Assembly: GCF_004634425.1 (NCBI RefSeq)
Contig: NZ_SBJL01000004.1
Location: 389,429 to 453,428, forward strand
DNA length: 64,000 nucleotides
Direction of reading: 5' to 3'
Source of the DNA: Vitreimonas flagellata
GTDB lineage: Bacteria > Pseudomonadota > Alphaproteobacteria > Caulobacterales > Aquidulcibacteraceae
Part shown: piece after piece, positions 1-10,053 of the stretch
How the letters are laid out: every line of letters begins with the position of its first letter
How positions within the stretch are numbered: position 1 is the stretch's first letter
Position numbers and translations under genes: made by a program
Notes under the pieces: generated by a model
The model's input: the letters and a program-made list of their open reading frames with translations, nothing else
The model's database searches: none
Told to the model about the DNA's origin: nothing

Positions 1-48
1 GTGTTTGTTTGGATGAAGAAGCGTGCGCCGCAGCGGGCCGTATCCTGA

Positions 49-207
49 CTCCACCCATTCCCGCGGCGATGCAAAGCATCGAGCCCGAGACCCATAAACC
101 AAGACGGCGGCAGCACACGTACGATCGACACGCGCGCGTAAATTTCAGCTCGTAGAGTTTATGGGTCCCGGACTTGTCGCTGCGCGCCAATCCGGGAATG
201 GGTGTTG
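49..207. repeat. Nested inverted-repeat intergenic element
   Basis: Seen directly: an outer inverted repeat pairs CACCCATTCCC (about 52-62) with GGGAATGGGTG (about 194-204), and an inner pair is GACCCATAAAC (89-99) with GTTTATGGGTC (157-167). Within the right arm, 167-196 folds into a further hairpin (CCCGGA ... TCCGGG) with about 12 of 14 positions paired. The whole 160-bp stretch can therefore form a branched hairpin just downstream of ihfB (which ends at 211 on the minus strand). It may be a BIME- or MITE-like intergenic repeat or a transcript-end structure; the family name is not known to me. Bases 1-48 show nothing else. Confidence 0.6.
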
Positions 208-210
208 AGC

Positions 211-501
211 CTACGGCTCTTCGCCGCCATTCACTTTGAGGCGCAGCTCTTTGCCGGGTTTGAAGAAGGGCACTTTCTTGGCGGCGACTTTCACGGCATC
301 GCCCGTGCGTGGGTTGCGGCCGGTGCGGGCGTCGCGCTTGCGCACGGAGAATGCGCCGAAGCCGCGCAGCTCGACGCGACCGTCTTGGGCGAGCGCGGTC
401 GAGATTTCATCGAGCACCACGTCCACGGCGTGCTCGATTTCGGCGGCCTTGAGCGGCGCCATTTCTTCTTGAAGCTTGGCGACCAATTCCGAGCGCAGCA
501 T
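211..501 (-). CDS. ihfB: Integration host factor subunit beta
   Basis: A 96-residue HU/IHF-family DNA-bending protein. The N-terminal LRSELVAKL helix, the GFGAFSVRKR beta-arm base and the conserved arm sequence GRNPRTGDAVKVAAKKVPFF are all visible, followed by the usual KPGKELR end. IHF binds and bends DNA as an alpha/beta heterodimer in replication, recombination and transcription. The start at 501 gives the normal family length and is preceded by AGGGGAA at suitable spacing; a longer reading from 564 would add 21 residues with no family counterpart. It lies downstream of rpsA on the same strand, the classical proteobacterial rpsA-ihfB order, but a terminator-like hairpin stands between them. 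Confidence 0.95.
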   Translation of the reverse strand: MLRSELVAKLQEEMAPLKAAEIEHAVDVVLDEISTALAQDGRVELRGFGAFSVRKRDARTGRNPRTGDAVKVAAKKVPFFKPGKELRLKVNGGEEP

Positions 502-593
502 GGCCGGTGGTTCCCCTATTGCCCGTCCTGCCCAGATAGAGCCGTCTGGAAGCGCCGGCGTCAACCGTCCATCGACTTGAAACTTTGAAAGAA

Positions 594-624
594 AAGGCCC
601 GACGCGGGGTCCGCGCCGGGCCTT
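594..624 (-). terminator. Rho-independent terminator after rpsA
   Basis: A 14-bp stem with one mismatch (arms 594-607 and 611-624, three-base loop) lies 28 bases beyond the rpsA stop. On the minus strand it is followed by a T-rich run (TTTTCTTTC), so the orientation fits termination of rpsA transcripts before ihfB. Confidence 0.8.
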
Positions 625-651
625 CTTGACATAATTGATGCCGGTAGTCGC

Positions 652-2343
652 TTATTGCTTGTTCTTCAAAGCCGCGCCGAGGATGTCGCCGAGCGAAGCG
701 CCGCTGTCGGACGAGCCGAACTGCGCGATTGCTTCCTTCTCGTCGGCCAATTCCATCGCCTTGACCGACAGCGAGACCTTGCGGCTCGCGCGGTCGAAGC
801 CGGTGACCATGGCGTCGATACGGTCGCCCTTGGAGAAGCGGTCAGCGCGCTGCTCCTGGCGATCGCGCGACAGGTCCGACTTGCGGATGAAGCTGCGTGC
901 GGCATTGCCTTCGCCGAAGGCGACTTCGATGCCGCCCGTGGCCACGTCCACCACTTCGACAGTGATGATCTGGCCGCGCTTGAACTCGGAATCCGAGATT
1001 GGGTCGTTGGCGACTTGCTTGATGCCGAGCGAGATGCGCTCCTTTTCGACGTCGACGTCGAGCACCTTGGCTTGAACCACATCACCCTTGTTGAAGCGGG
1101 TGAGGGCTTCTTCGCCTTGGGCGTCCCACGCGATGTCAGAGAGGTGGACCATGCCGTCCAGCTCCGGCGTCAGGCCGACGAATAGACCGAACTCGGTCAC
1201 GTTCTTCACTTCGCCTTCGATCACCGAACCAACCGGGTGTTCGGCGATGAACGCGTCCCACGGATTGGCTTGCACTTGCTTGATGCCGAGCGAGATGCGG
1301 CGCTTTTCGCCGTCCACGTCGAGCACTTGCACGTCGACTTCCTGAGACGTGCTCAGGATCTTCGACGGGTGCAGGTTCTTCTTGGTCCAGCTCATTTCGC
1401 TGACGTGCACCAGACCTTCAACGCCGGCTTCGAGTTCAACGAAAGCGCCGTAGTCGGTGATGTTCGTGACGCGGCCGGTGAACTTGCCGCCAGCCGGGTA
1501 CTTGGCGTCCACGCCATCCCACGGATCGGTCAGCAGCTGCTTCATGCCGAGCGAGATGCGCTGCGTGTCCGGATTGATCTTCACGATCTGGACTTTCACC
1601 GTGTCGCCCACGTTGAGCACTTGGCTCGGGTGGTTGACGCGCTTCCAGCTCATGTCGGTGACGTGCAGCAGCCCGTCGATGCCGCCGAGATCAACGAAGG
1701 CGCCGTAATCGGTGATGTTCTTCACAACACCTTCGCGGATTTCGCCTTCCTTCAATTGACCGACGATTTCAGCGCGTTCCGAAGCGCGGCTCTCTTCGAG
1801 CACGGCGCGACGCGAGACGACGATGTTGCCGCGCTGACGGTCCATTTTCAGGATCGCGAACGGCTGCACGATGTTCATCAGCGGGCCGACGTCGCGGACC
1901 GGACGAATGTCCACTTGCGAACCCGGCAAGAACGCGTTGGCGCCGCCGAGGTCGACGGTGAAGCCGCCCTTCACGCGGCCAACGAGCGCGCCGTTCACGG
2001 CGTCGCCAGCGGCGAACGACTTTTCGAGACGCGTCCAAGCTTCTTCACGGCGCGCCTTCTCACGGCTGACGACAGCGTCGCCGAGCGCGTTCTCGATGCG
2101 GTCGAGATAAACTTCGACAATGTCGCCGGGCTTCGGTTGGCCCGCGCCGTCGTCGACGAGGAATTCACGGAGAGGGATACGGCCTTCGGTCTTGAGGCCA
2201 ATATCGACGACTACGAAGTCGTGCTCGATTGCGACAACGGTCGCCGGGATCACCCGGCCTTCGACCATGCCGCGCGAACCGAGGCTTTCAGAGAGGAGAG
2301 CCGCGAAATCATCACGGCTCGGATTGAGGGCTTCTACCGCCAT
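652..2343 (-). CDS. rpsA: 30S ribosomal protein S1
   Basis: 563 residues, the usual alphaproteobacterial S1 length. It consists of six successive S1/OB-fold repeats; repeats three to five carry the characteristic ITDYGAFVDL, ITDYGAFVEL and VTEFGLFVGL cores followed by LLHVTDMSW, LVHVSEMSW and MVHLSDIAW. S1 binds mRNA leaders and helps the 30S subunit initiate on structured messages. Start ATG at 2343 has a GGAG upstream. Located between cmk (upstream, same strand) and ihfB (downstream), the standard synteny. The roughly 200 bases up to cmk are a plausible promoter/leader region but no clear motif was identified there. Confidence 0.98.
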   Translation of the reverse strand: MAVEALNPSRDDFAALLSESLGSRGMVEGRVIPATVVAIEHDFVVVDIGLKTEGRIPLREFLVDDGAGQPKPGDIVEVYLDRIENALGDAVVSREKARREEAWTRLEKSFAAGDAVNGALVGRVKGGFTVDLGGANAFLPGSQVDIRPVRDVGPLMNIVQPFAILKMDRQRGNIVVSRRAVLEESRASERAEIVGQLKEGEIREGVVKNITDYGAFVDLGGIDGLLHVTDMSWKRVNHPSQVLNVGDTVKVQIVKINPDTQRISLGMKQLLTDPWDGVDAKYPAGGKFTGRVTNITDYGAFVELEAGVEGLVHVSEMSWTKKNLHPSKILSTSQEVDVQVLDVDGEKRRISLGIKQVQANPWDAFIAEHPVGSVIEGEVKNVTEFGLFVGLTPELDGMVHLSDIAWDAQGEEALTRFNKGDVVQAKVLDVDVEKERISLGIKQVANDPISDSEFKRGQIITVEVVDVATGGIEVAFGEGNAARSFIRKSDLSRDRQEQRADRFSKGDRIDAMVTGFDRASRKVSLSVKAMELADEKEAIAQFGSSDSGASLGDILGAALKNKQ

Positions 2344-2540
2344 ACGTGTACTTACTCCGATACAATCAAAAAGGGCCGACCGGTTGGCTCCGGCGGTCTC
2401 GGCTGCACCATGCGGCCGTCCTCTGGGTGGGTTTAGCTTGGCAACGCCAAACGGCCCGAGGGCCGCTTAGGCCCTGGGTCGTGCGGGCTCTATAGGCGTC
2501 GTGGGCCTGGGCAGCAAGTGGGGGCGCTGGGGGCGGCGCA

Positions 2541-3164
2541 TCACCGGCGCGCGGCATCCACGATGCGGGAGGCTGCCTCCGCCGCCTCTTCAACATTGAG
2601 TTCCGTCGTATCCAGCAGATGCGCGTCCGGGGCTTGGCGGAGGGGGGCGTCGGTGCGGCCCATGTCGCGGGCGTCTCGTTCTTGGATTTGGGTTTTGAGC
2701 GTCTCGAAATCGAGCGTCTCGCCGCGAGCTTGAAGCTCGGCCAGCCGTCGCGTGGTGCGGGCTTCGAGCGAGGCGGTGACAAAGAGCTTCACGTCGGCGT
2801 CGGGGCAAATGATGGTGCCGATGTCGCGGCCGTCGAGCACGACGCCGGCCGGGTCGGCGGCAAAATCGCGTTGGGCTTTGAGCAGGGCGGCGCGCACGGC
2901 GGGCTGGGCGGCCACTTTGGAGGCCGCGGCGCCGGCGGCGCTGGAGCGGATGCGGTCCTGGTCGATCGCGGCCAGATTGAGCGCTTGGGCGGCGGCGAGC
3001 GCTGCGGCCTCGTCGGCGGGATCGCCGCCCACGTCGAGCACGGCCAAACCCACGGCGCGGTAGAGCGTGCCGGTGTCCAGAAGCTTCAGCCCATACCGGG
3101 CGGCCAGATGTTTGGCGACGGTGCCCTTGCCGGAAGCAGTAGGTCCATCGACGGCGATAATCAT
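2541..3164 (-). CDS. cmk: (d)CMP kinase
   Basis: 207 residues. The P-loop is at residues 7-15 (GPTASGKGT), followed by LLDTGTLYRAVGL, the substrate-side VVLDGRDIGTIICPDADVK segment and the RDARDMGR lid motif. Phosphorylates CMP and dCMP using ATP in pyrimidine nucleotide supply. In most alphaproteobacteria aroA lies immediately upstream of cmk; here aroA is about 6.9 kb away, separated by four unrelated genes, so the ancestral cluster has been opened. Confidence 0.97.
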   Translation of the reverse strand: MIIAVDGPTASGKGTVAKHLAARYGLKLLDTGTLYRAVGLAVLDVGGDPADEAAALAAAQALNLAAIDQDRIRSSAAGAAASKVAAQPAVRAALLKAQRDFAADPAGVVLDGRDIGTIICPDADVKLFVTASLEARTTRRLAELQARGETLDFETLKTQIQERDARDMGRTDAPLRQAPDAHLLDTTELNVEEAAEAASRIVDAARR

Positions 3165-3262
3165 GCAGGCGGTTTATGTGCGAACGGGAGCGGTGGGAAG
3201 TCAGCGCTTCCGATTGTCTGGGTCTGCGCTATCGTGACCTCGGGTTGTGCGATGGAGGGGGG

Positions 3263-4759
3263 ATGCGCGGCTGGATTCTTGGGGTGATGGTGCTGTGGGC
3301 GGCAGCGACCGGCGCCTCCGCCAATGAGTATGCTCTTTCGCGAGCCCGCACGCTGTACGGCCAAATGCTGCAGGAAGGGCAGTGCGAAGTCGCTCTGCCC
3401 GCTGCGCGCGAGTTTTGGCGCAGTACAGACTTCTCCACGCTGCCTGAGTCGGCGCGCGCGGATTTTTTGCGTGAGATTGTGCGATGCGCCTGGGAATTGC
3501 GCGATCAAAGGGCCGCGGTGGAGGCGGCGCGGGCCGCTGGCGAGCTTGGAGCGCCGTGGACCGACCTTCTGCTCACATATATTGGAATGTCGTTCGAGGA
3601 CGATCAACTCACGGTCGACTCGTTCTTAGCGCTGTCAGAGAACAATCAGCGCGCACTGTCGGAATTGCCATCGCGTCTTGCGTGGGGCGTTATTCGCGCT
3701 GCCAAGAAGCTCGATGAAGACGACGCTGCTGCGTTGCGTGTCCATGACATACTGGCTCGCACCAATTATCTGCCGCCCGAAAACCCCAACGATGATTACC
3801 TCCGCATGGATCATGCGCGTCTTCTTCTCCGGGCTGGGATGAACGAGCGCGCGTCAGTTAGACTTGAAACGATCACCTCACCACGTCTCATCATGACGAT
3901 GCGTGTTGATCGTACATTTGATGCGTTGCGCACCGAGGCGTTTCAGGGCCGGCTAGATGTCCTGGCCGCCGCTGAAGCTGACCTTGAGCGCGCGCAGCGC
4001 GCTCAAACGGCCGACGCCCGCAAACTGGCCTTAGTGGTGGAGTTGGGGCAGGCGCTTCGTGCTCTCGGCCGCTTCGAAGAGGCTCGAGCTTTGCTCGATC
4101 GCCACATAAAACGTGCGCAATCGGCTGACGGCCCATCCGTCTATTCCGACATCGAAGAGCAGCTGAACTGGGCGCTGAACGAACTTGCTTACGTCTATTA
4201 TGACCTTGGCCGCGCTGCTGAAGCACGTGAGACGTTTGGCCTCTCAATCGCCGTTGGCGAGAATGGCGAATGGAGCGTGAGCCAAGTCATCAACTTCGCA
4301 TCCATGCTTGAATCGGAGGGTCGGGGCGCTGACGCTTTGGAGGTTCTGCGGACAACCGGACGAGCCTCGCCCTACGGCGATATGTGGGTGGCGTCGGTGC
4401 GGGTTTGCGCAGCAGATCAAACGGGCAATCGCCGTTTGCGCGATGAGGCGCTTGCCTTCGTCCGCGAACACGAAGCTGACAATCGGGCCGCCGCCGCGCG
4501 CGCGCTTCTTTGCGTGAATGACATTGAGGGGGCCGCAGCGGCCTACATTCGTCGCCTTGCAGACGAAGAATCACGAGCGGACGCCCTGCTTGCGCTGCAG
4601 GACTACCCAGAGCGCTCAGACGCCGTGTTTCCCCGCGAAGACATCCTACGTCAGCGCCTGGAAATGGTGCGTGATCGCGCAGACGTGCGCGCAGCCATCG
4701 AAGCTGTCGGGCGCGTAGAGCAGGTGCCGTTACGGGGCGTGTATTGGGGTGATTTCTAA
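3263..4759 (+). CDS. Exported TPR-like helical repeat protein
   Basis: 498 residues from the ATG at 3263, which sits just behind a GGAGGGGG ribosome-binding site. The first 20 residues (MRGWILGVMVLWAAATGASA) form a signal peptide, so the protein is periplasmic or outer-membrane associated. The rest is rich in paired amphipathic helices with alanine/leucine spacing typical of tetratricopeptide-type repeats (for example around residues 230-350, LVVELGQALRALGRFEEA and LNELAYVYYDLGRAAEA). No enzymatic motif is visible. It is divergent from cmk. The specific function is unknown; it may be a scaffold for envelope proteins. Confidence 0.75.
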   Translation: MRGWILGVMVLWAAATGASANEYALSRARTLYGQMLQEGQCEVALPAAREFWRSTDFSTLPESARADFLREIVRCAWELRDQRAAVEAARAAGELGAPWTDLLLTYIGMSFEDDQLTVDSFLALSENNQRALSELPSRLAWGVIRAAKKLDEDDAAALRVHDILARTNYLPPENPNDDYLRMDHARLLLRAGMNERASVRLETITSPRLIMTMRVDRTFDALRTEAFQGRLDVLAAAEADLERAQRAQTADARKLALVVELGQALRALGRFEEARALLDRHIKRAQSADGPSVYSDIEEQLNWALNELAYVYYDLGRAAEARETFGLSIAVGENGEWSVSQVINFASMLESEGRGADALEVLRTTGRASPYGDMWVASVRVCAADQTGNRRLRDEALAFVREHEADNRAAAARALLCVNDIEGAAAAYIRRLADEESRADALLALQDYPERSDAVFPREDILRQRLEMVRDRADVRAAIEAVGRVEQVPLRGVYWGDF

Positions 4760-4866
4760 GCGCGCTTGCGGCTGCTCAGAGAATCTACGTTGACGCGTGT
4801 CAAACTTGCGAGTGACGGCGCGTCACGATTTACTACCTAGAAAGACCACATAGGGAGCGCCAGCAG

Positions 4867-6369
4867 ATGGCCAGCGAACATTTCGACGTCCTGATCGTGG
4901 GCGCTGGCTTAAGCGGCATCGGTGCGGCTTACCACCTGCAGAAGAAGTGCCCCGGCAAGAGCTATGTTATTCTCGAAGGGCGCGAGGCGATCGGCGGGAC
5001 GTGGGATCTGTTCCGCTACCCCGGCATTCGCTCCGACAGCGATATGTACACGCTGGGTTACGCCTTCAAACCGTGGACCGAGCAGAAGGCGATCGCCGAT
5101 GGGCCTTCGATCCGCAAATACGTGAATGAGACGGCGCGCGAGAATGGCATCGATGAGCACATTCGCTTTGGCCATCAGGTGAAGCGCGCGTCGTGGTCGA
5201 CGCAAAACGGCCGATGGTCGATCGAGGCCGAGCAGAACGGCGAGCGCAAGAATTTCACCGCGAAGTTCGTGATGATGTGCGCCGGCTATTATCGATATGA
5301 CGAAGGCTTTACGCCGAATTTCGAGGGCGTCGGTGATTTCAAAGGCCAGCTCATCCATCCCCAGCATTGGCCGGAGAATTTGGATTATGCCGGCAAGCGC
5401 GTCATCGTGATCGGCTCCGGCGCGACGGCGGTGACCTTGGTGCCGTCGCTCACCGACAAAGCCGCGCACGTCACGATGCTGCAGCGCTCGCCGACCTACA
5501 TGGTGTCGCAACCGGCCGAGGATGCGGCGGCGAATTGGCTGCGCCGCGTGCTGCCGGAGAGCGTCGCGTACGACATCACGCGTTTCCGCAAAGTCGTGTT
5601 CCAGCAGCTCTTCTTCCGTTTGGCGCGCGCGCGGCCGGCGAAGACGAAAGAGCGCTTGCTCGGGCTGCTGCGTGAGCAACTCGGGCCGGACTACGACCTC
5701 GATACGCATTTCACGCCGCGCTACAATCCGTGGGAAGAGCGCCTTTGCCTCGTGCCGGACAACGACATGTTCGTGGCGATCAAGGAAGGCAAAGCTTCCG
5801 TCGTCACCGATCACATCGACCGCTTCACGGAGAAGGGCATCAAGCTGAAATCCGGCCAGGAGCTGGAAGCGGACATCATCGTCACCGCCACCGGCCTCAA
5901 TCTTCAAATGATGGGCGGCACGGAATTGGTGGTCGACGGCGAGAAGGTCGATACCGGCAAGACTTACGCTTACAAAGGCGCGATGTTCTCCGATGTGCCG
6001 AACTTGGTTTCGGTGTTCGGCTACACCAATGCGTCCTGGACGCTGCGTGCCGATTTGATCAGCGAATATGCCTGCCGCCTGATCAATTATCTTGATGACT
6101 ATAAGCTGGACCAAGCGACGCCGCGGATGACGCTTGAGCACGTCGAAGAAAAGCCGTTCGTTGATTTCTCGTCCGGCTATTTCCAGCGCGCCAAGCATCT
6201 CTTGCCGAAGCAAACCACAACAGCGCCCTGGAAGCAGAACCAATCCTATATGCACGACATGATGGATCTGCGGTACGGCGCGCTGGAGGATGGCGTGCTG
6301 GAGTTCAAGAAGAAGCCGACTGCCGTCGAAGCGAGCGCGCGGCCCGCGCGCGCGGAACCCGTGGCCTGA
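4867..6369 (+). CDS. Flavin-containing (Baeyer-Villiger-type) monooxygenase
   Basis: 500 residues. The FAD Rossmann motif GAGLSG is at residues 12-17, followed by GGTWDLFRYPGIRSDSDMYT, which is typical of class B flavoprotein monooxygenases. The Baeyer-Villiger fingerprint FKGQLIHPQHWP is present near residue 158 and the NADPH-binding motif GSGATA near residue 180. Such enzymes insert oxygen next to a ketone or oxidise heteroatoms using NADPH and O2; the substrate here cannot be read from sequence. Upstream is a GGAGCG before ATG 4867. It is not obviously in an operon: a 107-bp gap precedes it and the transporter following has its own start. Confidence 0.93.
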   Translation: MASEHFDVLIVGAGLSGIGAAYHLQKKCPGKSYVILEGREAIGGTWDLFRYPGIRSDSDMYTLGYAFKPWTEQKAIADGPSIRKYVNETARENGIDEHIRFGHQVKRASWSTQNGRWSIEAEQNGERKNFTAKFVMMCAGYYRYDEGFTPNFEGVGDFKGQLIHPQHWPENLDYAGKRVIVIGSGATAVTLVPSLTDKAAHVTMLQRSPTYMVSQPAEDAAANWLRRVLPESVAYDITRFRKVVFQQLFFRLARARPAKTKERLLGLLREQLGPDYDLDTHFTPRYNPWEERLCLVPDNDMFVAIKEGKASVVTDHIDRFTEKGIKLKSGQELEADIIVTATGLNLQMMGGTELVVDGEKVDTGKTYAYKGAMFSDVPNLVSVFGYTNASWTLRADLISEYACRLINYLDDYKLDQATPRMTLEHVEEKPFVDFSSGYFQRAKHLLPKQTTTAPWKQNQSYMHDMMDLRYGALEDGVLEFKKKPTAVEASARPARAEPVA

Positions 6370-6430
6370 CCGCGCTAGCGCGCGCTCGAAGCGTAAGCTA
6401 CCACGCTAGCGGACTTCGCCGGGGGCGCGC

Positions 6431-7681
6431 TTGAAACGTATCAGCTTACTCGTACTCGCAGGCCTGATTGCCGGCATCATTGTCGGAGAGCTGGCCAAGG
6501 CGAGTGGCAATCCGACTGTGGTGAGCGCCGTTGAGGTGATCGAGGCGTTCGGCGGGCTTTGGCTGAATACGTTACGCATGACGGTCGTGCCGCTTGTGGT
6601 GTCGCTTCTGATCGTCGGCGTCGCTTCGGTGGCGGACACGACCAAGACCGGCGGTCTGGTGGCGCGCGCCGTGGTGCTCTTCACCTTTCTGATCTTTCTC
6701 GCGGGCGCGTTCACCACAGCCGCGACGCTCGGCATGCTCGAACTCTGGCCCGTAGATCGCGCGGTGGCGGAAGCATTTGTGGCCAGTGTCGGCGGCAATG
6801 CGGTGACCATCACCGAGCCGCCCACGTTCGTATCCTGGCTGCAAGGGCTTGCGCCCTCCAATCCGGTGACGGCGGCGGCGGAAGACGCTGTGCTGCAAGT
6901 CGTCGTGTTCTCGATCTTCTTCGGCTTCGCCGTGACGAAGCTCGATGCGGGCTTGCGCGACCCGATCGTGACGTTCTTTCGCGCCGTGTCGGAAGCGATG
7001 ATCGTGATCGTGCGCTGGGTGCTGATCGCGGGGCCCTTCGGCGTATTCGCGTTGGCGACCGGCGTTGGATTGCGCGCCGGCTTCGAAGCTGCGGGCGTGC
7101 TGACGCAATACGTGATCATCGTATCCGCCGCGACGCTGGGCATCACGATCGTCGCGTATCTGCTCGCGATCACCTGGGGTCGACAGCCGATCGGGCGTTT
7201 CACGGCGGCCGCAGCACCCGTGTGGGCAATCGCGGTGTCGACGCAATCGTCGCTCGCGTCGTTGCCGGCGATGCTGGATGCGGCGCTGCGTGGGTTGGGA
7301 ATCCCGGCGCGCATTGCGGACGTCGTGCTGCCGCTCGCGGTCGCCGTGTTTCGCTTCACCAGCCCTGTGGCGAATTTGGCCGTCGTCTATTTCTGCGCCC
7401 ACCTCTACGGCATCGAGCCGACCTTGATGCAAATCGGCGTCGGTTTGGTGGTCGCGTACGCCGTATCGATCGCAGCCGTCGGTTTGCCGGGGCAGGTGTC
7501 GTTCATCGCCTCAATCGCGCCGATCTGCTTGGCGATGGGCGTGCCGACGGAATTGCTGGGCATCCTCATCGCGGTCGAGATCATTCCGGACATCTTCCGC
7601 ACGCTCGGCAACGTCACCGGCGATCTCGCGGCGACGACAATCCTGTCACGCAACGAAAAGCGCGAGGAAAGCGCCGCTTAG
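6431..7681 (+). CDS. Dicarboxylate/amino acid:cation symporter (DAACS/SDF family)
   Basis: 416 residues, starting at a TTG (6431). About eight hydrophobic segments plus re-entrant-like stretches are visible. The serine-rich re-entrant region reads [19 protein letters not shown] (around residue 260) and the conserved TM7 analogue is [15 protein letters not shown], replacing the usual NMDG-containing helix found in glutamate and C4-dicarboxylate carriers. Expected to import an acidic organic solute with Na+ or H+. The 3' end overlaps the convergent histidine kinase by 4 bp. The substrate remains unassigned because the canonical NMDGTA motif is diverged. Confidence 0.9.
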   Translation: MKRISLLVLAGLIAGIIVGELAKASGNPTVVSAVEVIEAFGGLWLNTLRMTVVPLVVSLLIVGVASVADTTKTGGLVARAVVLFTFLIFLAGAFTTAATLGMLELWPVDRAVAEAFVASVGGNAVTITEPPTFVSWLQGLAPSNPVTAAAEDAVLQVVVFSIFFGFAVTKLDAGLRDPIVTFFRAVSEAMIVIVRWVLIAGPFGVFALATGVGLRAGFEAAGVLTQYVIIVSAATLGITIVAYLLAITWGRQPIGRFTAAAAPVWAIAVSTQSSLASLPAMLDAALRGLGIPARIADVVLPLAVAVFRFTSPVANLAVVYFCAHLYGIEPTLMQIGVGLVVAYAVSIAAVGLPGQVSFIASIAPICLAMGVPTELLGILIAVEIIPDIFRTLGNVTGDLAATTILSRNEKREESAA

Positions 7682-9966
7682 GCGGCTTCGAACTGAACGC
7701 TCGTGTCGTTGGCCACGTTCTGTGGCGCGCGCGCGGGGATACGCAGCGTAAACGCGGACCCTTGGCCTGGCGCGCTCTTCAGCGTGACGTCGCCGCCCAT
7801 CATCCGCGCGAGGCGGCGCGTGATGGCGAGGCCAAGCCCGGTGCCGCCGTATGCGCGCGTCGTGCTCGCATCAGCCTGCACGAACGGCTGGAACAACCGG
7901 GCCTGCGCCTCTGGCGAAATGCCGATGCCGGTGTCGAGCACTTCGAACACAACCCATGACGCGCCGTCGCTATCTTCGCGGCGCGCGCGCAATTTGATCT
8001 GGCCGTGCTTGGTGAACTTCGCCGCGTTGGCCATCAGGTTCAGCAAGCATTGGCTGAGCTTGAAGCCATCTGTGTCGGCGCTGCCCAATTGCGCCGGTAT
8101 GTCCAGCGAGATGGAATTGCCGTTCGCGGCCGCAGTCGGCGCGACGGTGGCGACGACCTCTTGCGCAAGCGCGTTGAGATTGACGGCCTCGATCGCCAGC
8201 GCCGCGCCGCCCGCTTCGATCTTCGACAGATCGAGCACGTCATTGATCATGGCGAGCAGGCGATGCGCCGCGCCGTGGATTTTCTCCAGATCGCCACGAT
8301 CGGCGGCATCGCCGCGATCGTCAGCCGATTCCATCAGCATTTCGCCGTAGCCGATAATGGCGTTGAGCGGCGTACGCAGCTCATGGCTCATGGTGGCCAG
8401 GAATTGCGATTTGGCGATGTTGGCTTCCTCGGCCGCGACACGCGCCGTGTCGAGTTCGTTGAAGGCTTGCTTCAACGCCACGTCGCGGCGCTCGATTTCG
8501 TCCATAATGTTGCGCAAGCGTTCCGTCGGACGCTCGCGCTTGCGATCGTTGGCGGCGATTTCGGCTTTGTCGCCGCGACTGGCGAGAATTTCCTCGGCGC
8601 GGCCCACGAGGTGCAGCATCGAGCGGCGGCTGCGATAGATCAGCAGCGCAATCACGAGGAGGCCCGCAAAGAGTGCGCCGCCAAGCATGATCGCCAGCGT
8701 CATCAATTGCAGCGCCTGCGACTGGATTTCGGACCGCATGGCCTGCGCTTCGGCGCGTTGTTCGGCGGCCGCGACTTCGCTTTCCAGATTGGCGCGCACT
8801 TCGCGAACGCCGTCATTGAAGCGCGTGCGCGAGAGCGCCTCCGCGGCTTCATGCGCGCGAAGCAGCACGGAGAACGCTTCCACGTGCCGACCTTCGGCGG
8901 CGAGCACTTCCGGCTCGATCATGTCGAGCTGTTCGGTGAGATAGGGGTCGCCGCGCGAGGTGGCGAGCGCACGCACGCTATCGAACGCTTGACGTGCTTC
9001 GTCTGAGCGCTGCAAGCGGGCGAGCGCGTGCACGTGGTAAACCAGAAGCCGGCTCATGTACTCCGGCGGCGCGCTGGTGATCGCGCGGCCAGTCTCGGCG
9101 CAGCGCAAAGCGGCCTGGTAGTTCGACGCAAGGAAGTTCACGCGCGCGCAGAGCAGACTCGTGAAGAAGATGTCGGATTGCTGACCGCCGCGTTCGGCGA
9201 TGCGGCGATGAATGGCGGCAAGGCGTAGAGCTTCGTCGTGCGCGCCCGCTTCGGCGAACATACCGGCCAGATTGTTGACAATCACAGAGCCATCGACCGG
9301 TTTGCCGCTCTCAGTGTCGAGTTCGACAGTGGTCTGGAGATGCTGCAGCGCTGTGCGATAATCGCCGATGCTGGTGGCGTTGTAGGCCAACGCGTCGTGC
9401 AGACCGGAGCGCAGCGTGCGGGTGGCCGGCGTGTCAGGTAGGCCGACCAAACCGGCGCGCGCCGCTTCGACCGCGTTGCCGAAGAGGCCAAGATCGGTGA
9501 GCGCGTACGAATGCAAACGCTCGCCGGCGGCGCGGACCAGCGGGTCCTGCACGTTTGGCATCAATTGTTCGAGGTTGCGGCGCGCGGCGACGTAATCGCC
9601 ATCAAGCGCCGGCGCATAGGCGCGGAGCACGCCCGCCATCGCGCTGAAGCGGCGGCTGTTCTGCGCGTTGGCTTCCTCTTCGAGGGCGCGCAGCGAGTGC
9701 ACCGCGGATTCGGCATCGGACGCGACATAATCGTCGGAGGCGAGATCGTAGAGTGCTTGAAGCCGCGCGTCGCCCCGCAGTCGCGCCGCCTCGGCCTCCC
9801 GTGCGCTGCGGACGCCTGGCGTTATGAAAAGATTGCCGGCTTCGATCCGGCGCGCCAGCGCTTCGCCGCGGACAACCCAGTCCGCGCTTTCCTGCGCGTG
9901 CGCCGCACCCGCAAAGCAAACGACGAGCGCGCACGCTCGCAGCGTGCGCATCATATTGGCCAGCAT
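7678..9966 (-). CDS. TPR-containing sensor histidine kinase
   Basis: 762 residues from ATG 9966 (a GTG at 9975 is also possible). Order: signal peptide ending AGAAHAQ, about 370 residues of TPR-like helices in the periplasm, one membrane helix ([23 protein letters not shown]), a coiled linker, HisKA dimerisation domain with the phospho-acceptor box [16 protein letters not shown], and an HATPase domain with N box [19 protein letters not shown] and GTGLGLAI. There is no receiver domain and no adjacent response regulator, so it is an orphan kinase. It lies downstream of aroA on the same strand, 78 bp away, and is probably transcribed from its own promoter. Confidence 0.92.
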   Translation of the reverse strand: MLANMMRTLRACALVVCFAGAAHAQESADWVVRGEALARRIEAGNLFITPGVRSAREAEAARLRGDARLQALYDLASDDYVASDAESAVHSLRALEEEANAQNSRRFSAMAGVLRAYAPALDGDYVAARRNLEQLMPNVQDPLVRAAGERLHSYALTDLGLFGNAVEAARAGLVGLPDTPATRTLRSGLHDALAYNATSIGDYRTALQHLQTTVELDTESGKPVDGSVIVNNLAGMFAEAGAHDEALRLAAIHRRIAERGGQQSDIFFTSLLCARVNFLASNYQAALRCAETGRAITSAPPEYMSRLLVYHVHALARLQRSDEARQAFDSVRALATSRGDPYLTEQLDMIEPEVLAAEGRHVEAFSVLLRAHEAAEALSRTRFNDGVREVRANLESEVAAAEQRAEAQAMRSEIQSQALQLMTLAIMLGGALFAGLLVIALLIYRSRRSMLHLVGRAEEILASRGDKAEIAANDRKRERPTERLRNIMDEIERRDVALKQAFNELDTARVAAEEANIAKSQFLATMSHELRTPLNAIIGYGEMLMESADDRGDAADRGDLEKIHGAAHRLLAMINDVLDLSKIEAGGAALAIEAVNLNALAQEVVATVAPTAAANGNSISLDIPAQLGSADTDGFKLSQCLLNLMANAAKFTKHGQIKLRARREDSDGASWVVFEVLDTGIGISPEAQARLFQPFVQADASTTRAYGGTGLGLAITRRLARMMGGDVTLKSAPGQGSAFTLRIPARAPQNVANDTSVQFEAA

Positions 9967-10053
9967 CAGCCCCACCTGTTTTCAGGCGATGATGCCGAAC
10001 GGGCGTTAAGGGAGCGCCCTAATCATTAGGTAAAATTGAGATTTACTACACGC

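Noticed and set aside
1237..2436. 399-codon plus-strand ORF inside rpsA
   Set aside because: It is antisense to the six S1 repeats; rpsA is unambiguous.
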